NCBI GenBank assembly: GCA_947095585.1
Contig: OX352761.1
Location: 80,169,267-80,233,266, forward strand
From: Nephrocerus scutellatus
Lineage: Eukaryota; Arthropoda; Insecta; Diptera; Pipunculidae
Direction: 5' to 3'
DNA: 64,000 bases
A program made the position numbers and the translations under genes. Positions 48,557 to 59,350 of this stretch are shown here, one piece after another (positions within the stretch are counted from its first letter, which is position 1; each line of letters opens with the position of its first letter). The notes beneath the pieces were generated by a model. It was not told the origin of the DNA. It was given only the letters and a program-made list of their open reading frames with translations, and did not search any database.

Positions 48557-51500
48557 GAATTTCGAGTTAGCACCCTTGGGATGGGTGTTATTACGGTTTT
48601 CTGATGTTTGGTCTTTACTGAGCTTGGTACGCCTCATCCCCTCAGGATTCTGTAGCCAGTTGGAATTTATGGGCAAGATTTTTCGTTTCCTTGATGGCCT
48701 TTGAGGTGCTGGATGTCGGATTTTCAGATGAGATGTGCTTAGTGCTGTTGCCTGCTGCGGTGACCTTGCAAGCGGAGGCTGCCAAGGTGGTGCATTTTTT
48801 ATCTCTTCACTAAGGACTACTTTACTATCGATTTGGGTAGGGGAGCTAATTTGGGGCGATTTATCTTCTATGGGTAAGGGACACACCTTGTGAACAGCTT
48901 GTCTGAAAGTGCCCTTTGCGGTCCTTACTTCCACAACTCTGGTCAGACCATCAGCCCCCTTGTGTTCCTTTATTATCCTTCCTAATGACCACTTCAAGGG
49001 AGGTATGTTGTCTTCCTTTAGTAACACTATAGTGCCTGGATGTATAGTCTTATTCTCCTGATGCCATTTTGTTCGGGTTTGTAGCTCATGTAAATATTGT
49101 CCTTGCTTCCAGCGCTTCCAAAATTGATTTTGTAGTAGTTTAACTAATTCCCATGTTTTGGTAAGAGTGGTTGGCATTTCCTTTGCGTACGGATTGATAA
49201 CTGAGGTGAGAGGCTCGCCAATCAAAAAATGTCCTGGTGTCAGTGCTTGCGGACGTTGGGATTAGTCAACAAGCTGTTAAGTGGTCTGGATTTTAAAATT
49301 CCTTCTATCTCTGTTACTAGGGTATGAAGTTCTTCATGGGTGAGTGAAGCCCCTAGTGTTATTCTTTTCAGATGATACTTCGCCGATTTCACTGCGGCTT
49401 CCCATAATCCTCCAAAATGAGGTAATCTTGGTGGAATGAAGCACCATTGAATTGAATTGAAAGTTGGTTGCATTGTCGGAAAATATTTTCGAAGATCGTC
49501 CCCTTCTTGCAATGAAACGCTTCAGGGCACCTAAGAACGCAGCTGTTGTTAGATCGGGTACGATCTCCATATGAATTGCTTCGGTTGCAAAATAAATAAA
49601 TATAGCGATATACGCCTTGGTGGGTCTTTTTCCTCTCAGCTTGTTATGAACTTCTACTGGTCCGCAAAAGTCTATTCCAGAGTTTACGAATGGTCGGCTT
49701 GGCTGTACTCTTTCCGGGGGAAGATTCCCCATTAATTGTTGAATTGTTGAATTGATTGTGGTTTAGTTCTCACGCATATTAAGCAATTGTGAACGGTAAC
49801 TTGAGCAAGCGTCTTCATTCGTAATGGCCAAAATCGCTGCCTGGTTATCGCTACCAGTGCTTGTTCACCCGCATGCAGATGTTTCTCATGGAGATATCGT
49901 GCAAACAATTTGACAATGGGACTTTCGTGTGGTAACACTATTGGGTGTTTGGTATCAAATGGAATGCTTGTTGCTTGTAGCCTTCCGCCAACACGAATTA
50001 GTCGTTGATCATCAACAAATGGTACCAAGGAACTCAGCTTGCTTTTGGGTGAAACACAACTTGTTTTCTTTGATTTTGTCATGTCTTCTGAGAAGTATTC
50101 CGCTTGAATTTTCCTCAGTATGAAAATCTCAGCTTCGTGTTCTTCTGTTGCTTCAAGTGCCTGTCTCCTTGCGTTCTGGCAGAATCTCCGAATGTATGCA
50201 ATGATTTGTCTTAGTCTTATGAATGACCCTCTGTGGTCTATAGAGTCAATCAATGATTCCTTCCTTTTACAGCAGGTCAAAACTATTTTAACCTCCTTTT
50301 CTTCCCTTTAATCAGATGTTGGAATAATGGGTTCTGAGGGCCATTCGTATTCTGGCTCTCGTAGAAATCCAGCCCCTTGAACCATTGAGGCGATGTAAGT
50401 AGTTCGTCGGGCCTCATGCCTCTGGAAACCTTGTCAGCTGGATTGTACCTTGTTGGTACATGTTTCCAGTCTTTGATTTGCGACAGCCTTGGAATTTCTG
50501 CCACACGATTTGCAACGAATGTCTTAAATGAAGATGACTCCTTTCTGATCCATGCTAATGTGATCATTGAGTCCGTCCAATAGACCGTTCTATTTATATC
50601 AATATTGAAATATCCTTTTACGTTGCTGACCAATTCTGCTAATAGAACTGCAGCCGAGAGTTCGAGTCGAGGCAGTGATAGCTTCTTAAGCGGTGCTACC
50701 CGAGACTTTGCACATAAAAGGTTCACCGAAATTCCGGAATTGGTATATATACATCTAATGTAGATCGCGGCGCCATATGCCTTTTCACTTGCATCTGAAA
50801 AACCATGAATCTCGATCACCCTTGCCTTGCTTGAAGAGAGTACATGCCGTGGAATTGTGAGAGAATTCAGCGCCGAAAGTTGTTGAAGAAAGTTTTGCCA
50901 CCTGGTATGTAATTCTTGGGGTGCAGCAGCATCCTAGTCTAATTTAAGCATCCAGAGTTCTTGTAGCATAATTTTTGCTGTAGTTATTACTGGGTTTATT
51001 AACCCAAGTGGATCATTTAAACGTGCCGTGTCTGATAGGATAGATCGTTTGGTTGTATGCTTGTTTCCGATAAACTTGTTTTTATGCCAGGGGTTTTGTT
51101 TTGACGTGCTCATCCTCCTTCCCCCCAATGTCGACCTTGATTTCGATGTTACTCGCTGGTATTCGCTGTAACAGGTGAGGATGATTTGAGCACCACTTTC
51201 TTCATTCTAATCCTCCTTCTTTAAGCAAAGCTTCCAGTTTCTTTCGCATAGCAAGAGCCTTTGCAAAGTCATCCTGGCCCGTCATAACATCATCCATGTA
51301 GAAATCGGATTTGGCAATTCTTGCACCCTCTGGGTAATGTCGTTCTTCCAAATCTGCCAAATGCTGCAAACTTTTTGTTCCTAAGTAGGAGGCCGAAGAT
51401 GTGCCGTAAGTGACAGTGCAGAGTTAGTATATTTTCAATCAATGGTTTTAGTGCGTCATCCCTCCAGATGATAAGCTGGAACATTCTGTCCTTTACGCTC

Positions 51501-52639
51501 ATGAGAATTTGTCGATATATTTTGGCTATGTCAGTGGTAAAGACATACTTGTAAGACCGAAGCAGCAACCCAAAGAGTTCACTCTGAATTGTTGGTCCCA
51601 CCATAAAAACATCGTTTAATGCGCCTCCATTTGATGTTTTGCATGCAGCGTCAAATACAACTCGAAGCTTAGTTGTGATACTTTCTGGTTTTTGTACACA
51701 ATGGTGAAGAAGGAAGTAGTGATTTGAGGGGATATCACTTGGCTTGATTTCCTTCATGTGTCCCAGTTCGATGTATTCTTGCGTAAAAGTCTTGTATTGG
51801 GTCTTTAGGTGAGAAATTTTTTTCTAATTTCCTTTCGATGGCGAAAAAACGGCGCATCGCTGTTTCCTTTGATTCCCCTAAAACGCTTGGGGATTGCGAA
51901 AATGGCAGTTCGACAATATATCGGCCGTCTATTCCTCTTACCGTATTTTTGTGATAGTGTTCTTCACATTTCTGTTCTACCGCGCTGAGTTTCTTCTTGA
52001 GCGTCGCCGCATCTTCTTCAATTTTCCAAAATCTCTCTAGTTGGTCGTGTGGTTCATTTGTAGATATGCCAGAGAATGCGTTTTTAGCGGTGACATTCTT
52101 CGTTAGCTTACCTAAAACTACCCATCCCAATGTGGTATTTTGAAGCGTAGGTAGATTTTTCCCCATTTTCACTTGTCCAATGCACATAAGTTCAGAGTAT
52201 AATTCTGCGCCAAGCAAAATGTCAATTTTTTTAGATTTGTTGAAGTGAGGGTCAGCTAATTGTAAGTTTGCTGGAACCTTCCACCCAATGATTTTGACGT
52301 CTTATCTTGACTGTTCAGACGTTATTTTAGGCAGTATGAAGACCTCAACTGTTGCTCTGAAACTTGTATTTTTGGACTGTATTTCGAGTGTCGTTCTTGT
52401 ATGTGATTTGGATTTTGATGATCCTATTCCATCTATTTGGAGTTGCTGGGTCATCCCTTTAAGACCCAGTTTTCTGTATAGATTCTCAGAGATAAATGAA
52501 AGCTGAGAGCCAGAGTCAAGTAATGCTGTTGCCTCTACTGTGTTTCTCTGACTATCAAAAATGTTGATCTTTGCTGTTGCTAGAAAAACGCAGGATGTCT
52601 CTTCCCTTTCATGAAATGCAGCATTGGTTGATGCACGCT
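48557..52639 (-). pseudogene. pol: BEL-1 pol
   Basis: Protease with L-L-D-S-G-S-Q-L-S-F near 52530; the BEL block M-L-G-A-E-L-Y at 52217; RT with F-T-T-D-I-A-K-I-Y-R-Q (51757-51290) and further pieces to 50930. RNase H has G-F-S-D-A-S-E-K-A-Y-G and Y-W-T-D-S-M (50819-50283). Integrase has a zinc-finger region at 50280-49732, then G-I-D-F-C-G-P, S-D-N-A-T-N-F and P-P-R-L-P-H-F-G-G-L-W-E (49732-49240). A C-terminal W-S-L-G-R-I-I and R-T-A-K-G-T-F-R-Q-A-V domain follows (49225 onward). The catalytic RT Y-x-D-D block is in a damaged stretch near 51130-51290. At least six frame breaks are present. Confidence 0.88.
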
Positions 52640-53822
52640 GAAAATCTTTGGAGGCAATGGGCTTATAATTTTCTTTCTGAGCACCAAAGTGTAACAGAGT
52701 ATTGTTTTTCTGTTGGCACCTTAAACATGTTCCGGATTTGCACTCGCGGTATGCGTGACCGGAGTTTAAGCAATTTAGGCAGAGCTTTAGGTCTCGTACC
52801 TTAAAATTTCGTTCTTGTGGAGTCATTTGTAGGAACCTCTTACATTTCGCTAACATGTAAGAGGCGTCTTTACATAGGTGGCACGTCCTTTCATTTTCTG
52901 TTGTGATTAAACAATTTGACTTGTTGTTTAACCTTTGGAAAGGTCTTTCCCTTATATCACCAAGGACTTCTAACATCTGGAAGAGTTTCTCCAAAAGCGC
53001 TAGAAATGTTGAAACTTGCGGTAGTTCACGGGGATTGGTCAAGGACTGCTCAAACAACCGGTGGCTTTCTGGATCTAACTTCTGTAGCATCAGGTGTAAT
53101 ACTAATGCGTCCCAACTGGATGTTTATATGCCAAGGTTGCCAATACCAAGCAATGCTTCCTTCAATCCATCATGCATTTTTTTAGTCCACCTGCGGACAC
53201 TGCGTTAAGAGGCACGAATTTTTATATGAACGCTGAGACGATTAGACGCTTATTTTCATAGCGGTCCTTTAGAATTGTCCAGGCGGTTTCATAACTGTCC
53301 CCGGTTATCGGAAGCTGTTGAATCAGACATGCAGCATCTCCTGTCACGTTTGCCTTCAAGTAGTACATCTTTTGCGAAAGGCCTATCCTTTGTTGATGTA
53401 TTAGTTGCTGGAAGAGTTCTTCAAACTGCCTCCACTGTAAATAATCTCCATTGAATACTGGCAGATTAATTGTTGGTAGTCGAGCAGTAGAGACTACCTG
53501 GTTGTGCTATGTTTGGACTTCCTGACGTCCTTCTTTCCATTAGTTGGGTGAGGATGTCATTGTAGGAATCCTCTATTTCAAAGAACTCATCTTGAGAGTA
53601 GGAGCCAGACTCATCTTCTGACACTATCTCTTGATGGATTCTGGAAATGTTTTCCCAATGAGCCTTTACTGCATTCGATCGTTGGTCGATGTAGGCAACT
53701 GACTGTGTTTGCTCTAGCTCAACATTGATCCTTTCAATGAGTCGTTTAAGACCTGCCATTGCAGCGGATTCAGCTCGAATCCACCTTTGATGTGACGTTG
53801 CTGCAGCAGAAGATATGTTCAT
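52640..53822 (-). pseudogene. gag: BEL-1 gag
   Basis: From ATG 53822 (M-N-I-S-S-A-A-A-T): a charged N-terminal region to 53466, a poorly conserved capsid part to about 53090, then L-D-P-E-S-H-R-L-F-E-Q and zinc-binding motifs C-H-L-C-K-D, C-L-N-C-L-N-S-G-H-x4-C and C-L-R-C-Q-Q-K-N. Breaks fall at 53466 and near 53100. Between the BEL LTR and this ATG (53823-54182) lies a leader with two copies each of tgtgtcggcccag and ggcccaaccnta blocks, possibly regulatory repeats. Confidence 0.85.
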
Positions 53823-54182
53823 GTTTCTTGCCTTCTCAAAGAACTTCACTGTGTTATAAGTGTTGATGGTTGTGTCGGCCCAACCTTACGCCAGAACTCT
53901 GACGGCCGAGTTCTACGCCGTTAAACACTATTTGTTAACAGAGAGACTGTGTCGGCCCAGTCTAACGCCTTACCAATGTATTAAATAATGTGTATAATGG
54001 TTGTGTTGGCCCAACCATACGTCTGAGCTCTGTCGGCCGAACTCTACGCCGTATAACACTACTTAAAAAAAATAGAAAGACTGTGTCGGCCCAGTCTAAC
54101 GCCTTAAGGATCGAGTACTAGAGCTCTTACCACTGGTGGTGGAAACTCTGTACTGTGCCCCGATCACGTCGAGGTCACCAAA

Positions 54183-54625
54183 TGTTTTGTATATTGAACA
54201 ACTGTTTTGTTGCCCGCTTGTGGAATTAAAACAACGCTGATATGCTGTTTGAATGTAACTCATTTTTAATTACCAAAATTACTTTCTTTTATACTTAAAT
54301 TACTTATATCAAAGTACATGCAAAAGGGTTTAATTTGTAAATAACTATGTTTAAACTAAAATGCTAAATTGACAAAGAGGCGTATGTAGGTTATATTAAA
54401 AGTGTGTAATTGACATAAAGTGCATTTGTACATCAGTATTGTCAATAATGCTAAAGTGATTAATTAACAATAAAATATGTGTAATACATAAAGTGCATAG
54501 AGAAATGCAGAATTGGGTCATTGTTTACGATGAGTTTGTTGCTATTGCCACAGCCGATAATGCGATTCGCGGTATTATGCAAAGTAATGCATAATTGCAT
54601 AATTCGCATATCGTAATATTCAACA
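54183..54625 (-). repeat. BEL-1 5' LTR
   Basis: Minus strand TGTTGAATATTACG to ATACAAAACA, followed by TTTGGTGACCTCGACGTG, the BEL-type PBS region. Confidence 0.92.
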
Positions 54626-55380
54626 GACCTCTTCGACTTTTGACTGGGTTTTTCCCAATTTTTTTTCTAATTAAAACTGTTTAAAATGCTAGTCAATATA
54701 TATATAAAATTTATTTATTTATTATTATTTTTTTTTTTGAAGAAAATTATTAAATCTAAATTATACGTATTATTCCTCCTCGTCTGTTTCCCAATTGTCG
54801 ATTATTCTAAACATTTCTACTAAATGTGGGAACTTGTCTACTTCGGCATTAATGAGTCTGGTTTTATATTGTCGGATTACGTCTTCCAATATAAATTCAT
54901 CGGTATCCCTGTTACTTTCGTTGTCCATTTGTGGTAGTTTCTCTTGTGGTAGTTTTGTCAAATTTTTAATTTTGTGTCATCGAATAATTTGTCGAACTCC
55001 TGTTTCTCTGATTGGTTGTTCCTCTTCTTTTCCCTCTTACTGGTGCGGATGGCCTTTTTTAAATCCTTTATTTGCCGTAGGAATTCTTTTCTTGTTTCCT
55101 TTGACTGGTTTGGAATGTTTGTCAGTCTTTTCAACACAACTAGTTTTTGCTTCTGTCGCACTTGCCTGCCTCCTAGTTTCTTTGATGGTGATAGGATAGT
55201 ATAGGCTTCGACTGCTGGCTTCTTCAATTTCTGTCGTCGTCTGTACTCCTCTATTGACAGTGGCTTTGGTCCCACCTTGTCCTGTTCCACTGGAACCTCG
55301 GGCTGGAGCAGGGCTTGTGCTTCCCTGATGTAATCGGCCGCAAGTGCAAGTTTCTCTTGCTGTCGTTCGTTGGACGACAT
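54626..55380 (-). pseudogene. Host gypsy leader ORFs
   Basis: ATG 55380 opens a 140-codon frame ending at 54958: an N-terminal helix (M-S-S-N-E-R-Q-Q-E-K), a very basic middle (E-Y-R-R-R-Q-K-L-K-K-P, G-G-R-Q-V-R-Q-K-Q-K) and a lysine-rich end. Another frame overlaps its end and continues to 54770 with an acidic product (N-E-S-N-R-D-T-D-E, W-E-T-D-E-E-E). Position between PBS and gag suggests small ORFs of an mdg1/412-type element. No known domain is recognised. The part 54626-54770 is AT-rich and noncoding up to the BEL-1 insertion. Confidence 0.55.
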
Positions 55381-55533
55381 GTACGATGATTTAAAAGACT
55401 TTGATAAATAACGACGACTTAGAAAAATTATTTTTCTTGATGAATAACGACTTAGAAAAATTATTCTTGCTCGACGATAAAAAAAAAGTCTTATATGAAA
55501 AATTATTTCAGTACTCAGTATTAAGCCATAATA

Positions 55534-55547
55534 TGGCAGGATCGCCA
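55534..55547 (-). other. Host gypsy primer-binding site, tRNA-Arg type
   Basis: TGGCGATCCTGCCA on the minus strand directly after the LTR end TTTACA. It is complementary to the 3' end of an insect tRNA-Arg(ACG) as I remember it (ending GGCAGGATCG plus CCA). A tRNA-Arg primer fits the mdg1/412 group. Confidence 0.65.
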
Positions 55548-55710
55548 TGTAAAGTTGTCCTTATTTGTTGGAACAACTTTGCTGTTAATTTTTTGAAGGA
55601 TTTAGATACCAAGCTCGATATCTGACTCGTTAGGCGTGTTGCCGTGTCTGCGTAAACCCAAAAGCCGGAGTGAAATTTCCCTTCTTTTAAACAAAAATGA
55701 TGGATCGATT
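55548..55710 (-). repeat. Host gypsy 5' LTR, R/U5 end only
   Basis: 55548-55670 matches 12413-12535; a further short match (aatttcccttcttttaaacaaaaat) follows after a deletion of about 90 bp relative to the other LTR. Similarity fades near 55700, so the U3 part is lost or replaced by the gypsy pol relic that follows. Confidence 0.7.
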
Positions 55711-55719
55711 TTCGAACAT

Positions 55720-57292
55720 GCATCGACTCACTCCATCACAACACAACCCTTATCTATTGTCACCTAATAGAACATCAACCCAGCGAGCAATAGTCAGTGT
55801 ATTAAAAAACAAAAAACAAAAATAAAAGGCGTAAACCCCGCCCAAAACACAGAAGTGAATAAAACTACGCTCAAAGATAGCCAAGCAAAGAGTAAGACTA
55901 AACAATTGGAAGAAAAATCAGCAAACCGTAACACTTAGTTAGAGCAAAACTTAGCGGGCTATAATACTGAACATTTAAGAATTCAAAATCAAATCAAATT
56001 CAGAAATTACATTTATAATAGAACCAAGAAGCGAAAAAGCAATAGAAATACCATTTGCAACCAATGGAAACATAGTAATAAGAAAAAAAGAAGTTAAACC
56101 CGGAGTATATGTAGCAGCTGCAAAATCATCAGGAAATAAGGTACAAATAATGGTTTTAAATAGCAATGATAAAGAAATGCGATTGCATAATGAAGACTGG
56201 AACGTGGAATGGTAAAACATAGTAACTAAATTAGAATCCTCTCTAAAACTTGAACACTGTAACATGGAAGAAAAAATCCAGCATAATAAATTTATGTCGA
56301 GAATATAATGACGTGTTTTTTCTTGGAGGAAACCATTTAAATTACACAGATGCAATGAAACATAAAATAATCACTAACCCTGAAATTCCCATCTATAGGA
56401 AACCATATCAGCTGCCAGAATCCCACAAAACTGAAATCATCCGTCATGTAAAAGACATGCTTGAAGAAGGAATAGTTAAACCAAGCTATAGTCCTGGAAA
56501 TTCACCTCTTTTACTGGTACCCAAGAAAGCGGACAGTACAAGACAAAAACGATGGAGAGTAGTCGTTGATTTCAGAAAGCTGAATGAAGTTACTATAGGA
56601 GACGCATACCAAATATAACGGATATTTTGGATCAATTGGGTAAATCTAAATATTTCAGCACGTTGGATCTAGCAAGTGGATTTCATCAAATCAAACTTGA
56701 GGACCAGCAGAAAACCGCATTTAGTACTCCTTTCGGACATTACGAATATACTCGAACGCCATTTGGATTAAAAAATGCACCAGCAACTTTCCAACGAATG
56801 ATAAACAATGTACTAACGGGATTACAAGGAATAGATTGTTTCGTTTACGGGGACGATATTGTAATATATGGATATGATTTGCGGGAACAAAACCGTTAGT
56901 TGGCCAATGTATTCAGCAGAGTTAAAAAACACAATCTAAGACTACAACCAGACAAATGTAACTTCGTTAAAAGAGAACTAATGTACTTAGGACATGTCAT
57001 ATATGAAAATGGAATTAGGCCAATCTTGGAAAAGGTAAATTCAGTAGGAAGTTTATCAGTACCAGAGAAAGCTAAGGATATAAAAGCGTTTCTTGGACTT
57101 GCGGTATATTATCGACGTTTCATACCAAATTTGGTTAATATAACAAAACCATTTACAAAGCTTTTAAATAAAAATATTGAATATAAATGGGACGCACATT
57201 GTGATGAAGCATTCAGAATACTAAAAAAACAACCCATAAAAATTACAATTTTTCATGTAAATTCTCTTAAAGGATATGTGTGCAAAGTTTGA
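55720..57292 (+). pseudogene. pol: Second Ty3/gypsy pol remnant (plus strand)
   Basis: A protease-RT linker near 55990-56210 contains K-K-E-V-K-P-G-V-Y-V-A-A-A, a motif I associate with mdg3-like gypsy elements. RT follows from 56250: I-Y-R-K-P-Y-Q-L-P, P-L-L-L-V-P-K-K-A-D, D-F-R-K-L-N-E-V-T, then F-S-T-L-D-L-A-S-G-F-H-Q-I and the catalytic Y-G-D-D-I-V-I-Y (G where V/I is usual). The thumb region with F-L-G-L-A-V-Y-Y-R-R-F-I ends at about 57230. Breaks lie near 56310, 56618 and 56899. No LTR, gag, RNase H or integrase is seen; 55720-55980 has no supported frame. Confidence 0.82.
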
Positions 57293-57400
57293 ACCGGGTT
57301 AATTTGAAAAAATAATACTAGAGCCCCTTTACTTCAAAATTTTTACAAAAACTGTTGTCACCGTAGATAAAAGTGACCACACGTCCTGCTTTTTGGTGGA
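57293..57400 (+). repeat. Satellite-like monomer at the edge of the gypsy relic
   Basis: Contains tgtgcaaagtttgaaccgggttaattt and a later aaaactgttgtcaccgtaga, which match the monomers at 57780-58560. It begins within a few bases of the last pol codons, so the relic ends in or against the satellite. Confidence 0.55.
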
Positions 57401-57775
57401 CTGCCCCGCGTCCCGCCGATTTTTAAAAATGGCCACCTTTTTAGAAAATATCTGCATTTCTTAATTTAAATGTACTGTAAAAATATATTACCTATTATTT
57501 ATTAAGTATTATGGTGAATATAAAGAAATAAAAAATACATAAAAAAACACATAAAATGCATGCAGAGTAAACTAAATTAGGCAATGTACCGAGTTAGATT
57601 TACTCGGTGGGGTTCGATCATTGTCGTTACGTCTCGGCTTAATTCAGATAAGTGCAGACAGTGCGGACTACCGTTAGACAGTGCGGTTTGTTGTTTTCAA
57701 ATTGATGTTCGGTTTGACTCATTAGTTGATTGACGAAGGTAGAGCAATAGTCGCCACAACGTAACGGTCAACAAC
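57401..57775. other. Single-copy AT-rich insert between satellite monomers
   Basis: No coding frame and no match to the monomers. It includes a GC-rich start (ggactgccccgcgtcccgccg) and paired gtgcgga/gtgcggt blocks near 57660-57690. It could be a small mobile element within the satellite; no terminal repeats were recognised. Confidence 0.35.
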
Positions 57776-58560
57776 ACTTTTTGTAAAAATTTTGGAGGTC
57801 CCAGGGTCGTTGGGCCCCATAACTTTTTTTAAAAAAATTAACCCGACTTTCTTCAAATTTTACACACGTGCGTATCTCCGATGGACAAAATTTTTTTTTA
57901 ACAGTTTTGGAGTCATCGGGCGCTGAGGCCTGAGGTGTGACAATATAAATTTTTTAAAAATTAACCCGATTTTCTTCAAATTTTAAAGACATGTTTATCT
58001 CTGATGGACAAAACTTTTTGTACATTTTTTTTGGAGTGATCTGGCCGTAAGGCTCGAGGGATGCCTATATAAGTTTTTTTAAAAATTAACCCGATTTTCT
58101 TCAAATTTTAAACACATGTATATCACCGATGACAAAAATTACTATTGAAAGTTGGAAGCGATCGGGCACCAATGTCGGGGGCTCCCACACAAAACAGTTT
58201 TGGAGTCATCGGGCGCTGAGGCCTGAGGTGTGACAATATAAATTTTTTAAAAATTAACCCGATTTTCTTCAAATTTTAAAGACATGTTTATCTCTGATGG
58301 ACAAAACTTTTTGTACATTTTTTTTGGAGTGATCTGGCCGTAAGGCTCGAGGGATGCCTATATAAGTTTTTTTAAAAATTAACCCGATTTTCTTCAAATT
58401 TTAAACACATGTATATCTCCGGTTACAACAGTTCTTGAAAAAATTTTGAAGTGATGGGCTCTTATATTAATTTTTTCCAAATTAACCCGATTCAAACCTT
58501 GCACACATATGAATCTCCTATTAGAGAATTTACATGAAAAATTTTAATTTTTATGGGTTG
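57776..58560 (+). repeat. Satellite with monomer of about 125 bp, forward block
   Basis: The landmark acccgattttcttcaaatttt recurs at about 57841, 57964, 58090, 58257 and 58383, and degenerately near 58484, mostly 123-126 bp apart. It is followed each time by a(a/g)acatgt(a/t)tatctc and a gatggacaaaa-like block. The 224-bp segment 57901-58124 is repeated exactly, as far as I can see, at 58194-58417 (offset 293 bp). Confidence 0.8.
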
Positions 58561-58735
58561 TTTTTTTTTTAAAATAAAAAATTTAATTTTTTTACAAATA
58601 TTTTATAGTTACCAATAATTAATAATAAATACATTTTTGTACAAGTATATGAATGTATACAATAAAATATATATAACTAAATTGTAATTCTCATTTCATC
58701 CTATTTTTCCCGCTTTGTCTCAATGAAAATGTGGT
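58561..58735. other. AT-rich spacer at the satellite inversion point
   Basis: About 175 bp of AT-rich sequence without monomer landmarks, lying between forward and reverse satellite blocks. Confidence 0.5.
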
Positions 58736-59350
58736 CACATTACCGTAAATACACATGTGTTAAAAATTTGTATGGGAGCCCGCGACCTTAGGGCCCGATT
58801 ACTTCCAAATTTCAATAGGAAGTGTTGTCATCGGAGATACACATGTGTTGAAAATTTGAAGAAAATCGGGCTGGTATTTAAAAAATGTATATGGGGCTCA
58901 TGACCCTCAGGGCCCGGTCATTCCAACAGTTATACAAAAAGTTTTGTCCATTGGAGATACACATGTACTTAAAATTTGAAGAAATATGAGTAATTTTTAA
59001 AAAATTTGACCGGGGCCTCACGACCCCGGTGCCCGGGGTCTCCAAAATGTTTACAAAAAGTGTTGTCCATCGGAGAAACACATGTATTTAATATTATTTG
59101 TTATATTATTATATTATATTAAATAAGAAATTTGTATAGGGCCTCACGACCCCGGGGCCCAGGGTCTCCAAAATTTTTATGAAAAGTTTTGTCCATCGTA
59201 GATACATATGTATTACAAATTTGAAGAAAATCGGGTAAATTTTGTAAAATGTATGAATGGGAACCCCCCGACCCCGAAGCCCGAGGGGCCACAAATTAAT
59301 GGAAATGGAATGGAAAGTGTTGTCATCGGAAATGCATGTGTGCAAAATTT
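58736..59350 (-). repeat. Satellite of about 125 bp, reverse block
   Basis: The reverse complement of the landmark (aaaatttgaagaaa(a/t)) recurs at about 58852, 58972 and 59217, near 120-bp multiples, each preceded by acatgtgtt or acatgtatt. GC-rich gaccccggggccc-type blocks lie between. Divergence between monomers is clearly larger than in the forward block. The last monomer runs directly into the AAAC array. Confidence 0.8.

Larger units (their letters stand above)
47402..54625 (-). mobile_element. BEL/Pao element with env remnant (BEL-1)
   Basis: LTRs at 47402-47844 and 54183-54625 (443 bp) differ at about 15 positions plus one single-base indel. GACCT lies at 47396-47400 and 54626-54630, with one extra t before the left LTR. 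Order on the minus strand is LTR, TTTGGTGACC PBS region, gag, pol, env, LTR. Reading frames are interrupted in gag, protease/RT, integrase and env, so it is inactive. It is inserted in the host gypsy between the leader and gag. Confidence 0.92.
12413..55710 (-). mobile_element. Host Ty3/gypsy (mdg1/412-like) element split by five insertions
   Basis: The six host fragments (12413-12978, 27643-29740, 37311-38271, 43965-44690, 46284-47400, 54626-55710) add up to about 6.5 kb. Read on the minus strand they give a normal element in order: 5' LTR end, PBS, leader ORFs, gag, protease, RT, RNase H, integrase, 3' UTR, 3' LTR end. The two LTR ends (12413-12535 and 55548-55670) share about 120 bp with a handful of differences. 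Coding frames resume on the other side of the TATA and TCTAT duplications. The RT fingers and zinc-knuckle regions are deleted and several frames are broken, so this element is dead. The exact U3 edges are not resolved. Confidence 0.8.
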
